Position numbers and translations under genes: made by a program. A stretch of 64,000 bases of DNA from Kordiimonadaceae bacterium (lineage in GTDB: Bacteria; Pseudomonadota; Alphaproteobacteria; Sphingomonadales; Kordiimonadaceae), in NCBI GenBank assembly GCA_017640725.1, contig JAEPQB010000004.1, positions 186,001-250,000 of the forward strand, read 5' to 3'. The notes beneath the pieces were generated by a model, which worked only from the letters and a program-made list of their open reading frames with translations, was not told where the DNA came from and did not search any database. Below, piece after piece: positions 18,449-26,041 of this stretch (positions are counted from its first letter, which is position 1; each line of letters starts with the position of its first letter).

Positions 18449-19528
18449 GTGCGCAAGAACACCTTGAAATTGAACAGCGTGAAATTGAGGACCTTGCTGG
18501 CTGTCGGACTTTCGGTGTCCGTTGCGGCTTGCTTTGGCGGCCCGCCTGACCCTGCGGACATTAAACCTGTCTTCCGGGTGATGAATTCGCCGCGCCCGGT
18601 GCCCAGCCCACGCTGGAACCCGCGCCGTGATTATGCGCAAGCGGGGGCACCCGTGAGGCGCCAAACCGCCACCAATCAATCCCGTCCTGACAGGCCGCGA
18701 CCAGCGCGGTCAGCACCTGCAAGACAGCAGACGGCTGCTACACCACAGGTGACGGGTCAAACGGTGACCGTGCAGCGCGGTGACACGCTCTATAGCCTTG
18801 CCCGAAAAAGCGGGGTTCCGCTGCAATCACTCATTGCGGCAAATAATATAAAACCGCCTTATGCGCTGGCGGTGGGTCAGAAGCTGAATGTGCCGGTGTC
18901 GATCACGCACACAGTGCGGCGAGGCGAGACAGGTTACGGTATTTCAAGACGTTACGGCGTTAACCTCGCGTCATTGATGAAGTTAAATGGGGTGCGTAAA
19001 CCCTACACACTTTCCGTTGGTCAAGTGCTTAAGCTACCGGGCGGCGCGCGGCCAGCCTCGACGCAAACGGCCAGCAATTCAACGCCGGCGAGAGGGCGCA
19101 CAGTGCCAGTGCCACAACTTCCGGCTCGGTCATCGAGCGGCTTTGGTTGGCCGCTTGAAGGCAGGCTTGCGTCGCGCTTTGGCCCCAAAGAAGGTGGCCT
19201 GCATAATGATGGCATCAACATATTGGCGGGGCGCGGCACGCCCGTTCGTTCTGCGGATGCAGGCGTTGTCGTGTATGCCTCCAACGCGCTTGAGGGCTAC
19301 GGCAACCTCCTGTTGCTCAAACACGCGGGCGGATGGCTAACCGCCTATGCCCATAACGAGCGCTTGCTTGTCAACAAAGGGGATAGCGTCAAAAAAGGTC
19401 AGGTGATTGCGCGTGTGGGCGACACAGGCGGCGTGACCGAGCCGCAGCTGCATTTTGAGATCAGGAAAGGTCGGCGGGCGCTTGATCCACTCGATTATCT
19501 CGCCCAGCGCACGGCCCAAGCACGCTAG
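18449..19528 (+). CDS. LysM/LytM lipoprotein, NlpD or DipM-like cell-wall hydrolase regulator
   Basis: 359 residues. The lipobox VAAC puts the lipid on Cys28. A Pro/Arg/Gln-rich linker follows, then two LysM glycan-binding domains at about 105-149 and 153-197, and a C-terminal M23 (LytM) domain. The LytM metal site is broken: the HxxxD motif reads H252-NDGI-N257, and the usual HxH is Q333-L-H335. Such inactive LytM proteins (EnvC, NlpD, DipM) activate amidases at the septum, so I infer a division regulator rather than an enzyme. GTG 18449 has GGAGGG 5 nt upstream, which settles the start. Its stop shares CTAG with the opposing gene. Confidence 0.88.
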   Translation: MRKNTLKLNSVKLRTLLAVGLSVSVAACFGGPPDPADIKPVFRVMNSPRPVPSPRWNPRRDYAQAGAPVRRQTATNQSRPDRPRPARSAPARQQTAATPQVTGQTVTVQRGDTLYSLARKSGVPLQSLIAANNIKPPYALAVGQKLNVPVSITHTVRRGETGYGISRRYGVNLASLMKLNGVRKPYTLSVGQVLKLPGGARPASTQTASNSTPARGRTVPVPQLPARSSSGFGWPLEGRLASRFGPKEGGLHNDGINILAGRGTPVRSADAGVVVYASNALEGYGNLLLLKHAGGWLTAYAHNERLLVNKGDSVKKGQVIARVGDTGGVTEPQLHFEIRKGRRALDPLDYLAQRTAQAR

Positions 19529-20406
19529 AACTTTACAAACTGCCCCAGCTCACCCGCTAAATTCTGCACAAATTGCCAGGCCGTGCGGCCTGAGCGGTTG
19601 CCCCGGGTTTTGGCCCACTCAAGCGCAGCGGGCTGCCAGTCCTCAGCGGTATTGAGGCCAAATTCGGCGAGATAACCCTCGATAATCGCCAGATATTCGG
19701 CCTGATCACATGGATGAAAACCAAGCCACAGGCCAAAACGGTCCGAAAGCGCGATGGTTTCGTCCATCGCTTCATTGGGGTGAATGCCTGTGGCGCCTTC
19801 CTGATCAATCATCTGGCGCGGCAGCATATGGCGCCGGTTGGAGGTGGCGTAAAAAATCACATTGCTTGGACGACCTTCAAGCCCGCCTTCAAGCACGCTT
19901 TTGAGCGCCTTGAAGTCCTGATCCGGGCGGTTAAACGACAGGTCGTCACAGTAAAGAATGAAACGCCGCTCGGCTCCACGCAGCAGTGTGAGCAACTTGG
20001 GCAGGGCTGCGATATCCTCGCGGTGTATTTCCACCAGGGCGGGGGCTTGCTCAATATTTTCAACCAGATAGCGGTGCACGGCTTTAACGAGCGTCGACTT
20101 GCCCATGCCGCGCGCGCCCCAAAGGAGGGCGTTATTGGCGGAAAAGCCGTTTGCAAAACGCTCGCTGTTCTCAAGCAGGCTATCTTTCACCCGGTCAATG
20201 CCGATGAGAAGCGACAGCGGCGGCGCTGAAACATGCGCAACCGGCTGCAAAGCGCAGGCATCGGCGTCAAAAACGAAGGCATTCCCAGTGTTGGGCAGCT
20301 TTCCTCCAGCGTTCGCGCCCGGTTTGATGGCATCAGCCAAAGCATCAACGGCCCGCGTCAATCGGGCGATCTGCTCCTCAAAGGACTGCTTGTTTTTGTC
20401 TGTCAC
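19525..20406 (-). CDS. DUF815-family P-loop ATPase
   Basis: 293-residue AAA-type nucleotide-binding protein of the DUF815 family, widespread but uncharacterised in Proteobacteria. The Walker A loop is GARGMGKST and Walker B is ILYCDDLSF. SNRRHMLPR is the sensor-like segment, and DRFGLWLGFHPCDQ is typical of the family. An N-terminal helix (residues 1-30) precedes the domain. I chose GTG 20406 because GGAG lies about 10 nt upstream and longer readings add unconserved residues. It converges with the LytM gene, where both stop codons use the same CTAG, and diverges from yajC. Confidence 0.82.
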   Translation of the reverse strand: MTDKNKQSFEEQIARLTRAVDALADAIKPGANAGGKLPNTGNAFVFDADACALQPVAHVSAPPLSLLIGIDRVKDSLLENSERFANGFSANNALLWGARGMGKSTLVKAVHRYLVENIEQAPALVEIHREDIAALPKLLTLLRGAERRFILYCDDLSFNRPDQDFKALKSVLEGGLEGRPSNVIFYATSNRRHMLPRQMIDQEGATGIHPNEAMDETIALSDRFGLWLGFHPCDQAEYLAIIEGYLAEFGLNTAEDWQPAALEWAKTRGNRSGRTAWQFVQNLAGELGQFVKF

Positions 20407-20484
20407 TTGCAACAGCTCCGTAGGCTTCCCATGTTGTTTTGAACATGTATCACGGGTTTTTAGCACGCGCGAGCCTCGCTTTTG

Positions 20485-20512
20485 TTGCAATTGACCTTTA
20501 AGCGGCTATAGT
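20485..20512 (+). promoter_or_regulatory. Candidate sigma-70 promoter for yajC-secDF
   Basis: TTGCAA (20485-20490), 16-nt spacer, TATAGT (20507-20512), about 90 nt upstream of yajC in the space diverging from the DUF815 gene. The -10 is good and the -35 is fair. Confidence 0.45.
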
Positions 20513-20603
20513 CCGCCGATGATTGAGGGATGGCTGCCCAAACTGGCCTGGAAATTGGCCAGAAAATTAGGATGCGCAGCCTGTTACTAAAGGGTTTGAA
20601 CTT

Positions 20604-20948
20604 ATGTTGTTTTCTTCACCTGCTTATGCACAAGCTGCTGGTGCGCCAGCTGGACCAGGTCTGTTTGAGAGCCTTGCGCCGCTGATTCTGATCGTGGTGA
20701 TTTTCTGGTTCCTGATTTTGCGCCCGCAAAACAAGAAAATGAAAGAACACCGCGAGATGGTTAACAATGTGCGCCGCGGCGACACAGTTGTAACGGCCGG
20801 TGGTCTTGTTGGCAAAGTTGCCAAAGTGAAAGACGACGATGCTGAAATCGAAGTGGACTTCGGTGAAGGCATTCGCATGCGCGTGATCAAAAGCACACTT
20901 TCTGACGTGCGCGTAAAAGGCGAACCCGCCAAAAAAGACGATAAATAA
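20604..20948 (+). CDS. yajC: Preprotein translocase subunit YajC
   Basis: 114-residue single-span membrane protein of the SecDF-YajC accessory complex. After a short Ala/Gly-rich periplasmic segment there is one transmembrane helix (about residues 22-40), then RPQNKKMKEH and the conserved NNVRRGDTVVTAGGLVGKV block of the small cytoplasmic domain. AAAGGG precedes ATG 20604. It is followed 75 nt later by secD, with two strong hairpins between them. Confidence 0.95.
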   Translation: MLFSSPAYAQAAGAPAGPGLFESLAPLILIVVIFWFLILRPQNKKMKEHREMVNNVRRGDTVVTAGGLVGKVAKVKDDDAEIEVDFGEGIRMRVIKSTLSDVRVKGEPAKKDDK

Positions 20949-20954
20949 TCTGAT

Positions 20955-21004
20955 CCGGGCCCATGAGGCCCGGTTCCTGTATGGCCCGCGGATGTTTGCG
21001 GGCC
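20955..21004 (+). promoter_or_regulatory. Two adjacent hairpins with interchangeable arms in the yajC-secD leader
   Basis: Hairpin 1 pairs CCGGGCC (20955-20961) with GGCCCGG (20967-20973). Hairpin 2 pairs GGCCCGC (20983-20989) with GCGGGCC (20998-21004). Arms 2 and 3 share GGCCCG, so arm 1 could instead pair with arm 3, or arm 2 with arm 4. No T-run follows either hairpin. The secD ribosome site AGGGGA lies directly after arm 4. The layout allows a switch on secD translation or transcript stability, but this is inferred. Confidence 0.45.
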
Positions 21005-21023
21005 AGTGAGTAGGGGACATTCG

Positions 21024-22655
21024 ATGCTCAACTTTCCCCGTTGGAAAGTCATCATGATCGTGTTTGTGTGCCTGTATGGCATCACAACCGCATTGCCAAA
21101 CTTTTTGCCAGAAAACAGCCGCAATAGCCTGCCGGGTTACTTGCCAAGCCAGACGCTGAGCCTGGGGCTTGACCTGAGGGGCGGTGTGAACTTGTTGTTC
21201 GCCGCGCAAACCGATGATGTGATCACAGCACGGCTTGACAATCTTGCGGGCCAAATTCGCGACATTAGCCGTGATGAAAACCGAAACAGTGGGCTGCCTC
21301 GCGAGCAGCGCGCCACATTCAGAGACATCAAGATTGATGGCGTATCTGTTAGTGCAACGCTCAGAAATCCCGACCAAACTGAACGTGGTCGTCAGTTGCT
21401 ACTTCCTCTTAGCCAAACAACAGTTGGTGCCACCAACCCTGTTCTGGGGGGTGGTGTTCAGGAAGTCACTCTCGAACGTGATGGTCCAACGTTCACCCTG
21501 ACCCTGACTGAGCAAGGCATTGTGGTTCAACAGCGCGATGCCATCAGCCGAGCTATGGAGGTCATTCGCCGCCGTGTAGACCCGGATGGTACGAAGGAAA
21601 TCACCCTGCAGCCGCAAGGCAATGATCGCATAATTCTTGAAGTTCCGGGGGCAAGCGACCCTCAAGAAATCAAGGACGGAGTTGGTAGAACAGCTCGGCT
21701 GAGCTTCCATGATGTGGTTCAGGGTCTGTCACAAGAGGATATTGCCCGTGGCCGGGTTGGCGCGGGGGCAGAAGCAGTTCCATTCCGCGATGGCGGTGCG
21801 ATTGTCATCAAAAGCCGGGCGATTGTGTCAGGTGATGACCTAACGGATGCCAAGCCATCCTATGACCAAAATGGTCAGCCGGTGGTGCAGTTCACCTTCA
21901 ATCTGACGGGTGCCAAGCGCTTTGGCAGCCATACAGCTAACAATGTCGGGCGTCCGTTTGCGATCAAATTGGACGACACGGTGATCAGCGCGCCCACCAT
22001 CAATGGCCCCATTTTGGGGGGCAGCGGCATTATTACCGGCGTTGGCAACATTGAAGAAGTTAACCAGCTCGCAGTGCAGCTAAAGTCTGGTGCGCTGCCA
22101 GTTGAACTCACGGTTCTGACCGAGCGACTAATCGGCCCCGGTGTGGGTGCGGACAATATCGAAGCCGGTAGCCTGGCTGCCATCGTTGGTTTTGTTGCTG
22201 TTATCTTTTACATGATCGCTAGCTATGGCCGCTTTGGTCTTGCCGCCAATGTGGCCCTGATCACTAACCTGATCCTGATCACCGGCACTCTATCGCTGTT
22301 TCAGGCGACACTTACGTTGCCGGGTATTGCAGGTATTGTGCTGACAATTGGTATGGCCGTAGATGCCAACGTGCTGATTTTTGAACGTATCCGGGAAGAA
22401 CAGCGCACGGGCGCGAAGCCGTTTCAGGCAATGGAACGCGGCTATGGCCAGGCGTTCTCCACCATTATGGATGCAAACATCACAACCTTCATCGCCGCGG
22501 CGATCCTGTATTTCCTGGGCACCGGCCCAGTGCAGGGTTTCGCCGTTACACTGGCGATTGGCATTCTCACGTCCATGTTTACGGCCGTCGTGCTGACGCG
22601 CTTCATTCTGGCAAGCTGGCTCAAGCGTGCGCGCTGGGCCACGCTGCCGATATAG
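21024..22655 (+). CDS. secD: Protein translocase subunit SecD
   Basis: 543-residue SecD, an RND-family membrane protein that uses the proton gradient to pull proteins out of the Sec channel. It has one N-terminal transmembrane helix, then LSLGLDLRGGVNLLFA and a large periplasmic P1 domain. Five C-terminal helices follow with the signature GMAVDANVLIFERIREE. ATG 21024 has AGGGGA upstream; the in-frame GTG at 21006 lies inside the hairpin-flanking leader. secF follows 12 nt after the stop. Confidence 0.96.
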   Translation: MLNFPRWKVIMIVFVCLYGITTALPNFLPENSRNSLPGYLPSQTLSLGLDLRGGVNLLFAAQTDDVITARLDNLAGQIRDISRDENRNSGLPREQRATFRDIKIDGVSVSATLRNPDQTERGRQLLLPLSQTTVGATNPVLGGGVQEVTLERDGPTFTLTLTEQGIVVQQRDAISRAMEVIRRRVDPDGTKEITLQPQGNDRIILEVPGASDPQEIKDGVGRTARLSFHDVVQGLSQEDIARGRVGAGAEAVPFRDGGAIVIKSRAIVSGDDLTDAKPSYDQNGQPVVQFTFNLTGAKRFGSHTANNVGRPFAIKLDDTVISAPTINGPILGGSGIITGVGNIEEVNQLAVQLKSGALPVELTVLTERLIGPGVGADNIEAGSLAAIVGFVAVIFYMIASYGRFGLAANVALITNLILITGTLSLFQATLTLPGIAGIVLTIGMAVDANVLIFERIREEQRTGAKPFQAMERGYGQAFSTIMDANITTFIAAAILYFLGTGPVQGFAVTLAIGILTSMFTAVVLTRFILASWLKRARWATLPI

Positions 22656-22667
22656 GAGGGCCTCATC

Positions 22668-23642
22668 ATGTTATTGCGGCTTGTACCTCAAGAAACAAAA
22701 ATCAACTTCCTAGGCATGCGCAAGGTTGCGGCCATTTTCTCAATCGCGTTGATTATAGGGTCCATGGCGTTGTTCGCGGTGAACAGCCTGAACTATGGCA
22801 TCGATTTCGAAGGCGGCATTGAGGTTGAATTTGGTTATGAAGACCAACTGGTGGACATCGGCGCAATCCGCGATGTGGTAACGCCACTGGACATGGGTGA
22901 TGTGTCGATCAAGTCGGTCGACAATGGCGGTAGTGCACTTATTCGTATTGAACGCCAGCCGGGCGACGAAGAAGCGCAAACTGCGGCAACTGAGCGAGTG
23001 CGCGCTGCTTTCGCAGAGGCGATGCCCGACATTCAGTACCGCCAAGGCAATATCATAGGCCCTGTGGTATCTGGCGAATTGAAACGCGATGGCATCATTG
23101 CCGTATCTGTCGCCGTGATCATGGTGCTGATTTACATCTGGTTCCGGTTTGAGTGGCAGTTTGGCCTGGGTGCCGTTATCGCCCTTGTGCATGACGTGCT
23201 GCTGACCATTGGCTTCTTCGCGCTCACGCGGCTTGATTTTAACCTGTCGATTATTGCGGCACTTCTCACCATCGTGGGCTACAGCCTCAACGATACCGTG
23301 GTGGTGTATGACCGCGTTCGGGAAAACATCCGTAAATACCGCAAGATGGCGATGGAAGATGTGCTCAATCTATCGCTCAACCAAACCCTCAGCCGCACGG
23401 TGATGACCTCTGTCACAACCTTGCTGGCGCTCTTTGCCTTGTTCTTCCTGGGGGGCGACGTAATCCAGGGCTTCACTGCCGCCATGATCTGGGGCGTTGT
23501 AGTGGGTACTTACAGTTCGATCTTTGTTGCGTCACCGTTGCTCATGTTCTTCAAAATCCGCCGGGAGGCAATGATTTTGGACGAAGACGACAAAGACCCA
23601 ACTGTCGACAAGTCCCGCCCAGGGCAGTTTGGCCAGTTTTAG
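22668..23642 (+). CDS. secF: Protein translocase subunit SecF
   Basis: 324-residue partner of SecD with six transmembrane helices. Family marks are YGIDFEGGIEVEF in the first periplasmic part and GYSLNDTVVVYDRVRENIRK in the C-terminal helix bundle. An AGGAGGG site lies 8 nt before ATG 22668, among the strongest in the window. The acidic C-terminal tail (DEDDKDPT) is short. The following gene starts 12 nt later with its ribosome site overlapping the secF stop. Confidence 0.96.
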   Translation: MLLRLVPQETKINFLGMRKVAAIFSIALIIGSMALFAVNSLNYGIDFEGGIEVEFGYEDQLVDIGAIRDVVTPLDMGDVSIKSVDNGGSALIRIERQPGDEEAQTAATERVRAAFAEAMPDIQYRQGNIIGPVVSGELKRDGIIAVSVAVIMVLIYIWFRFEWQFGLGAVIALVHDVLLTIGFFALTRLDFNLSIIAALLTIVGYSLNDTVVVYDRVRENIRKYRKMAMEDVLNLSLNQTLSRTVMTSVTTLLALFALFFLGGDVIQGFTAAMIWGVVVGTYSSIFVASPLLMFFKIRREAMILDEDDKDPTVDKSRPGQFGQF

Positions 23643-23654
23643 GAGGACTGCCTG

Positions 23655-24059
23655 ATGGCGGACAAGGTTCAGTCTCACGGCATGTCTGTCACATTGGAGA
23701 GCGCTGACGGCGCTCTCCTGGTTGAAGCATATGGAGAAGGCGGCTTCCGCCTGATGGGGCGCCGCGTTGAAGGCAGCTTGTTTGTCAAGGAAACAGGATT
23801 TTTCCCGGTTGAAGTGAATGAGCTTTCAGACCTGGCACCTGCCACCCTTGATGCCTTGCTGGCTGAACACGGGAAACCAGAGATTTTGCTGATTGGCACC
23901 GGCGCTCAAATGGCGCTTTTGCCAAAAGCACTGCGCCTGCACCTGGAACAGAATGACATCGGTTATGATGTTATGAGTACGGGGGCCGCCGCGCGCACCT
24001 ACAATGTGCTGACGATCGAAGGGCGTGACACGGCAGCGCTTCTGATCCAGGTACCATGA
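23655..24059 (+). CDS. Mth938-domain (DUF498) protein
   Basis: 134-residue protein of the Mth938/DUF498 family, related to human NDUFAF3. In Alphaproteobacteria it is commonly the gene after secF. The core PEILLIGTGAQMALLPKALRLHLE followed by GYDVMSTGAAARTYNVLTIEGR is the family signature. In mitochondria its homologue helps assemble complex I; the bacterial role is not settled. The strong TAGGAGG site overlaps the secF stop. A perfect 9-bp hairpin (23696-23718) lies early in the coding region. Confidence 0.88.
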   Translation: MADKVQSHGMSVTLESADGALLVEAYGEGGFRLMGRRVEGSLFVKETGFFPVEVNELSDLAPATLDALLAEHGKPEILLIGTGAQMALLPKALRLHLEQNDIGYDVMSTGAAARTYNVLTIEGRDTAALLIQVP

Positions 24060-24217
24060 CTGCACCCCTGTATGCGGCTAAGCCCGTTTGCTGAACGGTT
24101 GGCCGAATACCAAGTTTCTTTCCAAAATTCATGTGTCAGCTTACACTCACAAAAACGTGATTGTGGCGCTTGCGGACGTTCACCGCTGAAGAGGGGCGAC
24201 ACCGAAGGAGATGACGG

Positions 24218-25051
24218 ATGAGAGACATTATCCGCAAAAAAAGAAATTGGATCGCACTGGCGGCGGCATCGTCGCTGGCATTGACGGCAATTACTGCGAG
24301 CGCGCAGGACCAAGATGAAGACGCAGACCAGAAAGTCGAAAAGCATGAAAGCGACGAGGGTGATAAAAAGCGCCGCGTGAAGATCATTGAAAACGGCAAG
24401 GTCGTCAAAGAATTTAAAGGGCCTGGCAAATGGGAATTCATCGGACCTGAAATTGAACGCACCATTCATATCGAGCGTCGCCGCGCAGTCGAAGACGCCC
24501 TTGAGGAAGTAAGAGAGGCCTTGCACGACGTTTCTGAGCGGCTTGAAAAAGCTGAAGGCCGGCAGAATAAACGCGCGCTTGAGGCAGCAAAAGAAAGCCT
24601 GGAAAGTGCGATTGAAGCTCTTGAAACACAAAGGGAAAACGAGCTGCACACGCGTACTACAATCGATATTCATCCGGACGTTGAACGCAGAATGATTGTA
24701 CTGGAACGGGAAGCGGTGCGAGATGCGCTGGAACGCCTCGATGAAGAAGCTGAAGAACTGATGGAATCGCGCGAAGAGGTGCTTGAAGGCATCGAAGAAA
24801 TGCGGGAAGAGATCGCCGAAGAGATTGCAGAGCTTACCATAGAGATTGAAGAGGGTGATGATCGCCACGTCATTCGATTGCGGGCCCTCAGGGATGCGGA
24901 GCTGGCTGTTTCACAGATGGAAGAGCATCATTTGAGTGCTATTCGCTCTGCAGAAAAGGAACTGAAGCGTGCCCGCGAGCGGCTGGAGAAGAAACTGGTC
25001 ATCGAACGGAAAAAACGCGAAGCAAAAAAAGAAAAGAAAGACGACAACTAA
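24218..25051 (+). CDS. Exported highly charged coiled-coil protein, unknown
   Basis: 277 residues with a signal peptide (IALAAASSLALTAITASAQ) and then almost entirely Glu, Lys, Arg and Asp. From about residue 70 it is predicted as long alpha-helical coiled coil, with heptad-like runs such as AVEDALEEVREALHDVSERL and EEAEELMESREEVLEG. The only non-helical part is the acidic segment after the signal and a short FKGPGKWEFIGPEIERTIHIE stretch. I recognise no family. GGAG lies 8 nt before ATG 24218. A strong terminator ends the gene, so it stands as its own unit, about 160 nt after the Mth938 gene. Confidence 0.72.
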   Translation: MRDIIRKKRNWIALAAASSLALTAITASAQDQDEDADQKVEKHESDEGDKKRRVKIIENGKVVKEFKGPGKWEFIGPEIERTIHIERRRAVEDALEEVREALHDVSERLEKAEGRQNKRALEAAKESLESAIEALETQRENELHTRTTIDIHPDVERRMIVLEREAVRDALERLDEEAEELMESREEVLEGIEEMREEIAEEIAELTIEIEEGDDRHVIRLRALRDAELAVSQMEEHHLSAIRSAEKELKRARERLEKKLVIERKKREAKKEKKDDN

Positions 25052-25076
25052 GTTCGTCCTTCAGAAAAGGGTTTGT

Positions 25077-25113
25077 CAGGCAGTGCCAAATTGGGCGCTG
25101 CCTGGCTTTTTTT
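25077..25113 (+). terminator. Rho-independent terminator
   Basis: An 11-bp stem (25077-25087 with 25094-25104, one G-T pair) with a 6-nt loop, followed by seven T. It is a very strong terminator for the coiled-coil gene. Confidence 0.9.
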
Positions 25114-25207
25114 GGACAGTGCTGTCCACATAAAACCGTAATCTAATATTGTTATTCTCTAACAATTGAGGCATGGTATTCATGCGAGGAAATAACTGGG
25201 TTGGACG

Positions 25208-25780
25208 ATGGGCCTCCTGTTTAAGAAAATGAGTAAAACAGAACTCGGCGTGGTGGCAGCACCTGCGGTGATGATGTTTGCCGTTTTTGCCTTGCCAGCA
25301 CAGTCTGACAATGACACCGAGCCGTCTTCCATGCCGTTTGACAGTGTTGGCGCCATGCTTCTCGACATGGACCGTGAACGCTCTGTCGCGGAGATGGAAG
25401 CCTATGCAAGCCTGCCAAGGTTGGAAGCACGTGATAGCGACTACCAGTGCAAGACAGAAGACCTGAACCAGCGTTTGCAACAGGTTTACAATGGTTTGCA
25501 GGCGCGCATTGCAGCCATCGACCTTCAGGAAGTGAAAAAGCTTGAGCGCGAGATGGAAGCCCGTCAGGAGCGCAACAAGCGAGTTGCTCTTCTCTCTGCA
25601 GCTGTGAAGCGGAACGAGGAGCGCCGCGAAGCACAGCAGGCGGCCACGCGTTTGCGCATGACAATCAAAACACTGAAGAAGCAAGCTGCCGACGCAGAAA
25701 TTGCTAACGACGCGGCCATGACCATGGCGGTGGAAGCCGCCCTGCGCGCGGCAGAAGCTGCGCTGGAGCCCGCCAACTAA
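25208..25780 (+). CDS. Membrane-anchored or exported coiled-coil protein, unknown
   Basis: 190 residues. A hydrophobic stretch near residues 14-31 (VVAAPAVMMFAVFALPA) is a signal peptide or anchor. After it come an acidic linker and, from about residue 80, a continuous helix rich in Arg, Glu, Ala and Gln (EVKKLEREMEARQERNKRVALL and onward) that should form a coiled coil. One cysteine occurs, in DSDYQCKTED. I recognise no family. The start is uncertain: ATG 25208 lacks a clear ribosome site and ATG 25229 is an alternative. Its own terminator follows. It resembles its upstream neighbour in build but not in sequence. Confidence 0.62.
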   Translation: MGLLFKKMSKTELGVVAAPAVMMFAVFALPAQSDNDTEPSSMPFDSVGAMLLDMDRERSVAEMEAYASLPRLEARDSDYQCKTEDLNQRLQQVYNGLQARIAAIDLQEVKKLEREMEARQERNKRVALLSAAVKRNEERREAQQAATRLRMTIKTLKKQAADAEIANDAAMTMAVEAALRAAEAALEPAN

Positions 25781-25806
25781 ACACAACGACATTGTGCAGT
25801 ATGGCG

Positions 25807-25830
25807 GGCGGGTTTTACCCCGCCTTTTTT
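25807..25830 (+). terminator. Rho-independent terminator
   Basis: GGCGGG (25807-25812) pairs with CCCGCC (25819-25824) across TTTTAC, followed by six T. Confidence 0.85.
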
Positions 25831-25958
25831 ATTGCTCATTACCCAGAGCAAACAGCTGCTAAAGAAAGGAAATTTCAAAACGAAGCGTTAACATATTTCA
25901 AAAGATGCGAAAGCACCTCACAAAATTTAATAATTGCAAAGTTTTTGGGGAATCAGGC

Positions 25959-25987
25959 TTGACCTGTCCCGCCTTTTATCATTGATA
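25959..25987 (+). promoter_or_regulatory. Candidate promoter for the aminotransferase-hom-glpX-recJ operon
   Basis: TTGACC (25959-25964), 17-nt spacer, TTGATA (25982-25987), in an AT-rich 260-nt gap after a terminator and 55 nt before ATG 26042. The -35 is good and the -10 is weak. The rest of the gap (25831-25958) shows no gene. Confidence 0.42.
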
Positions 25988-26041
25988 CACATTTGTGCAT
26001 GCCTTATGCAGGCTGGCACGAGATTACGAACAGGAATTCAC

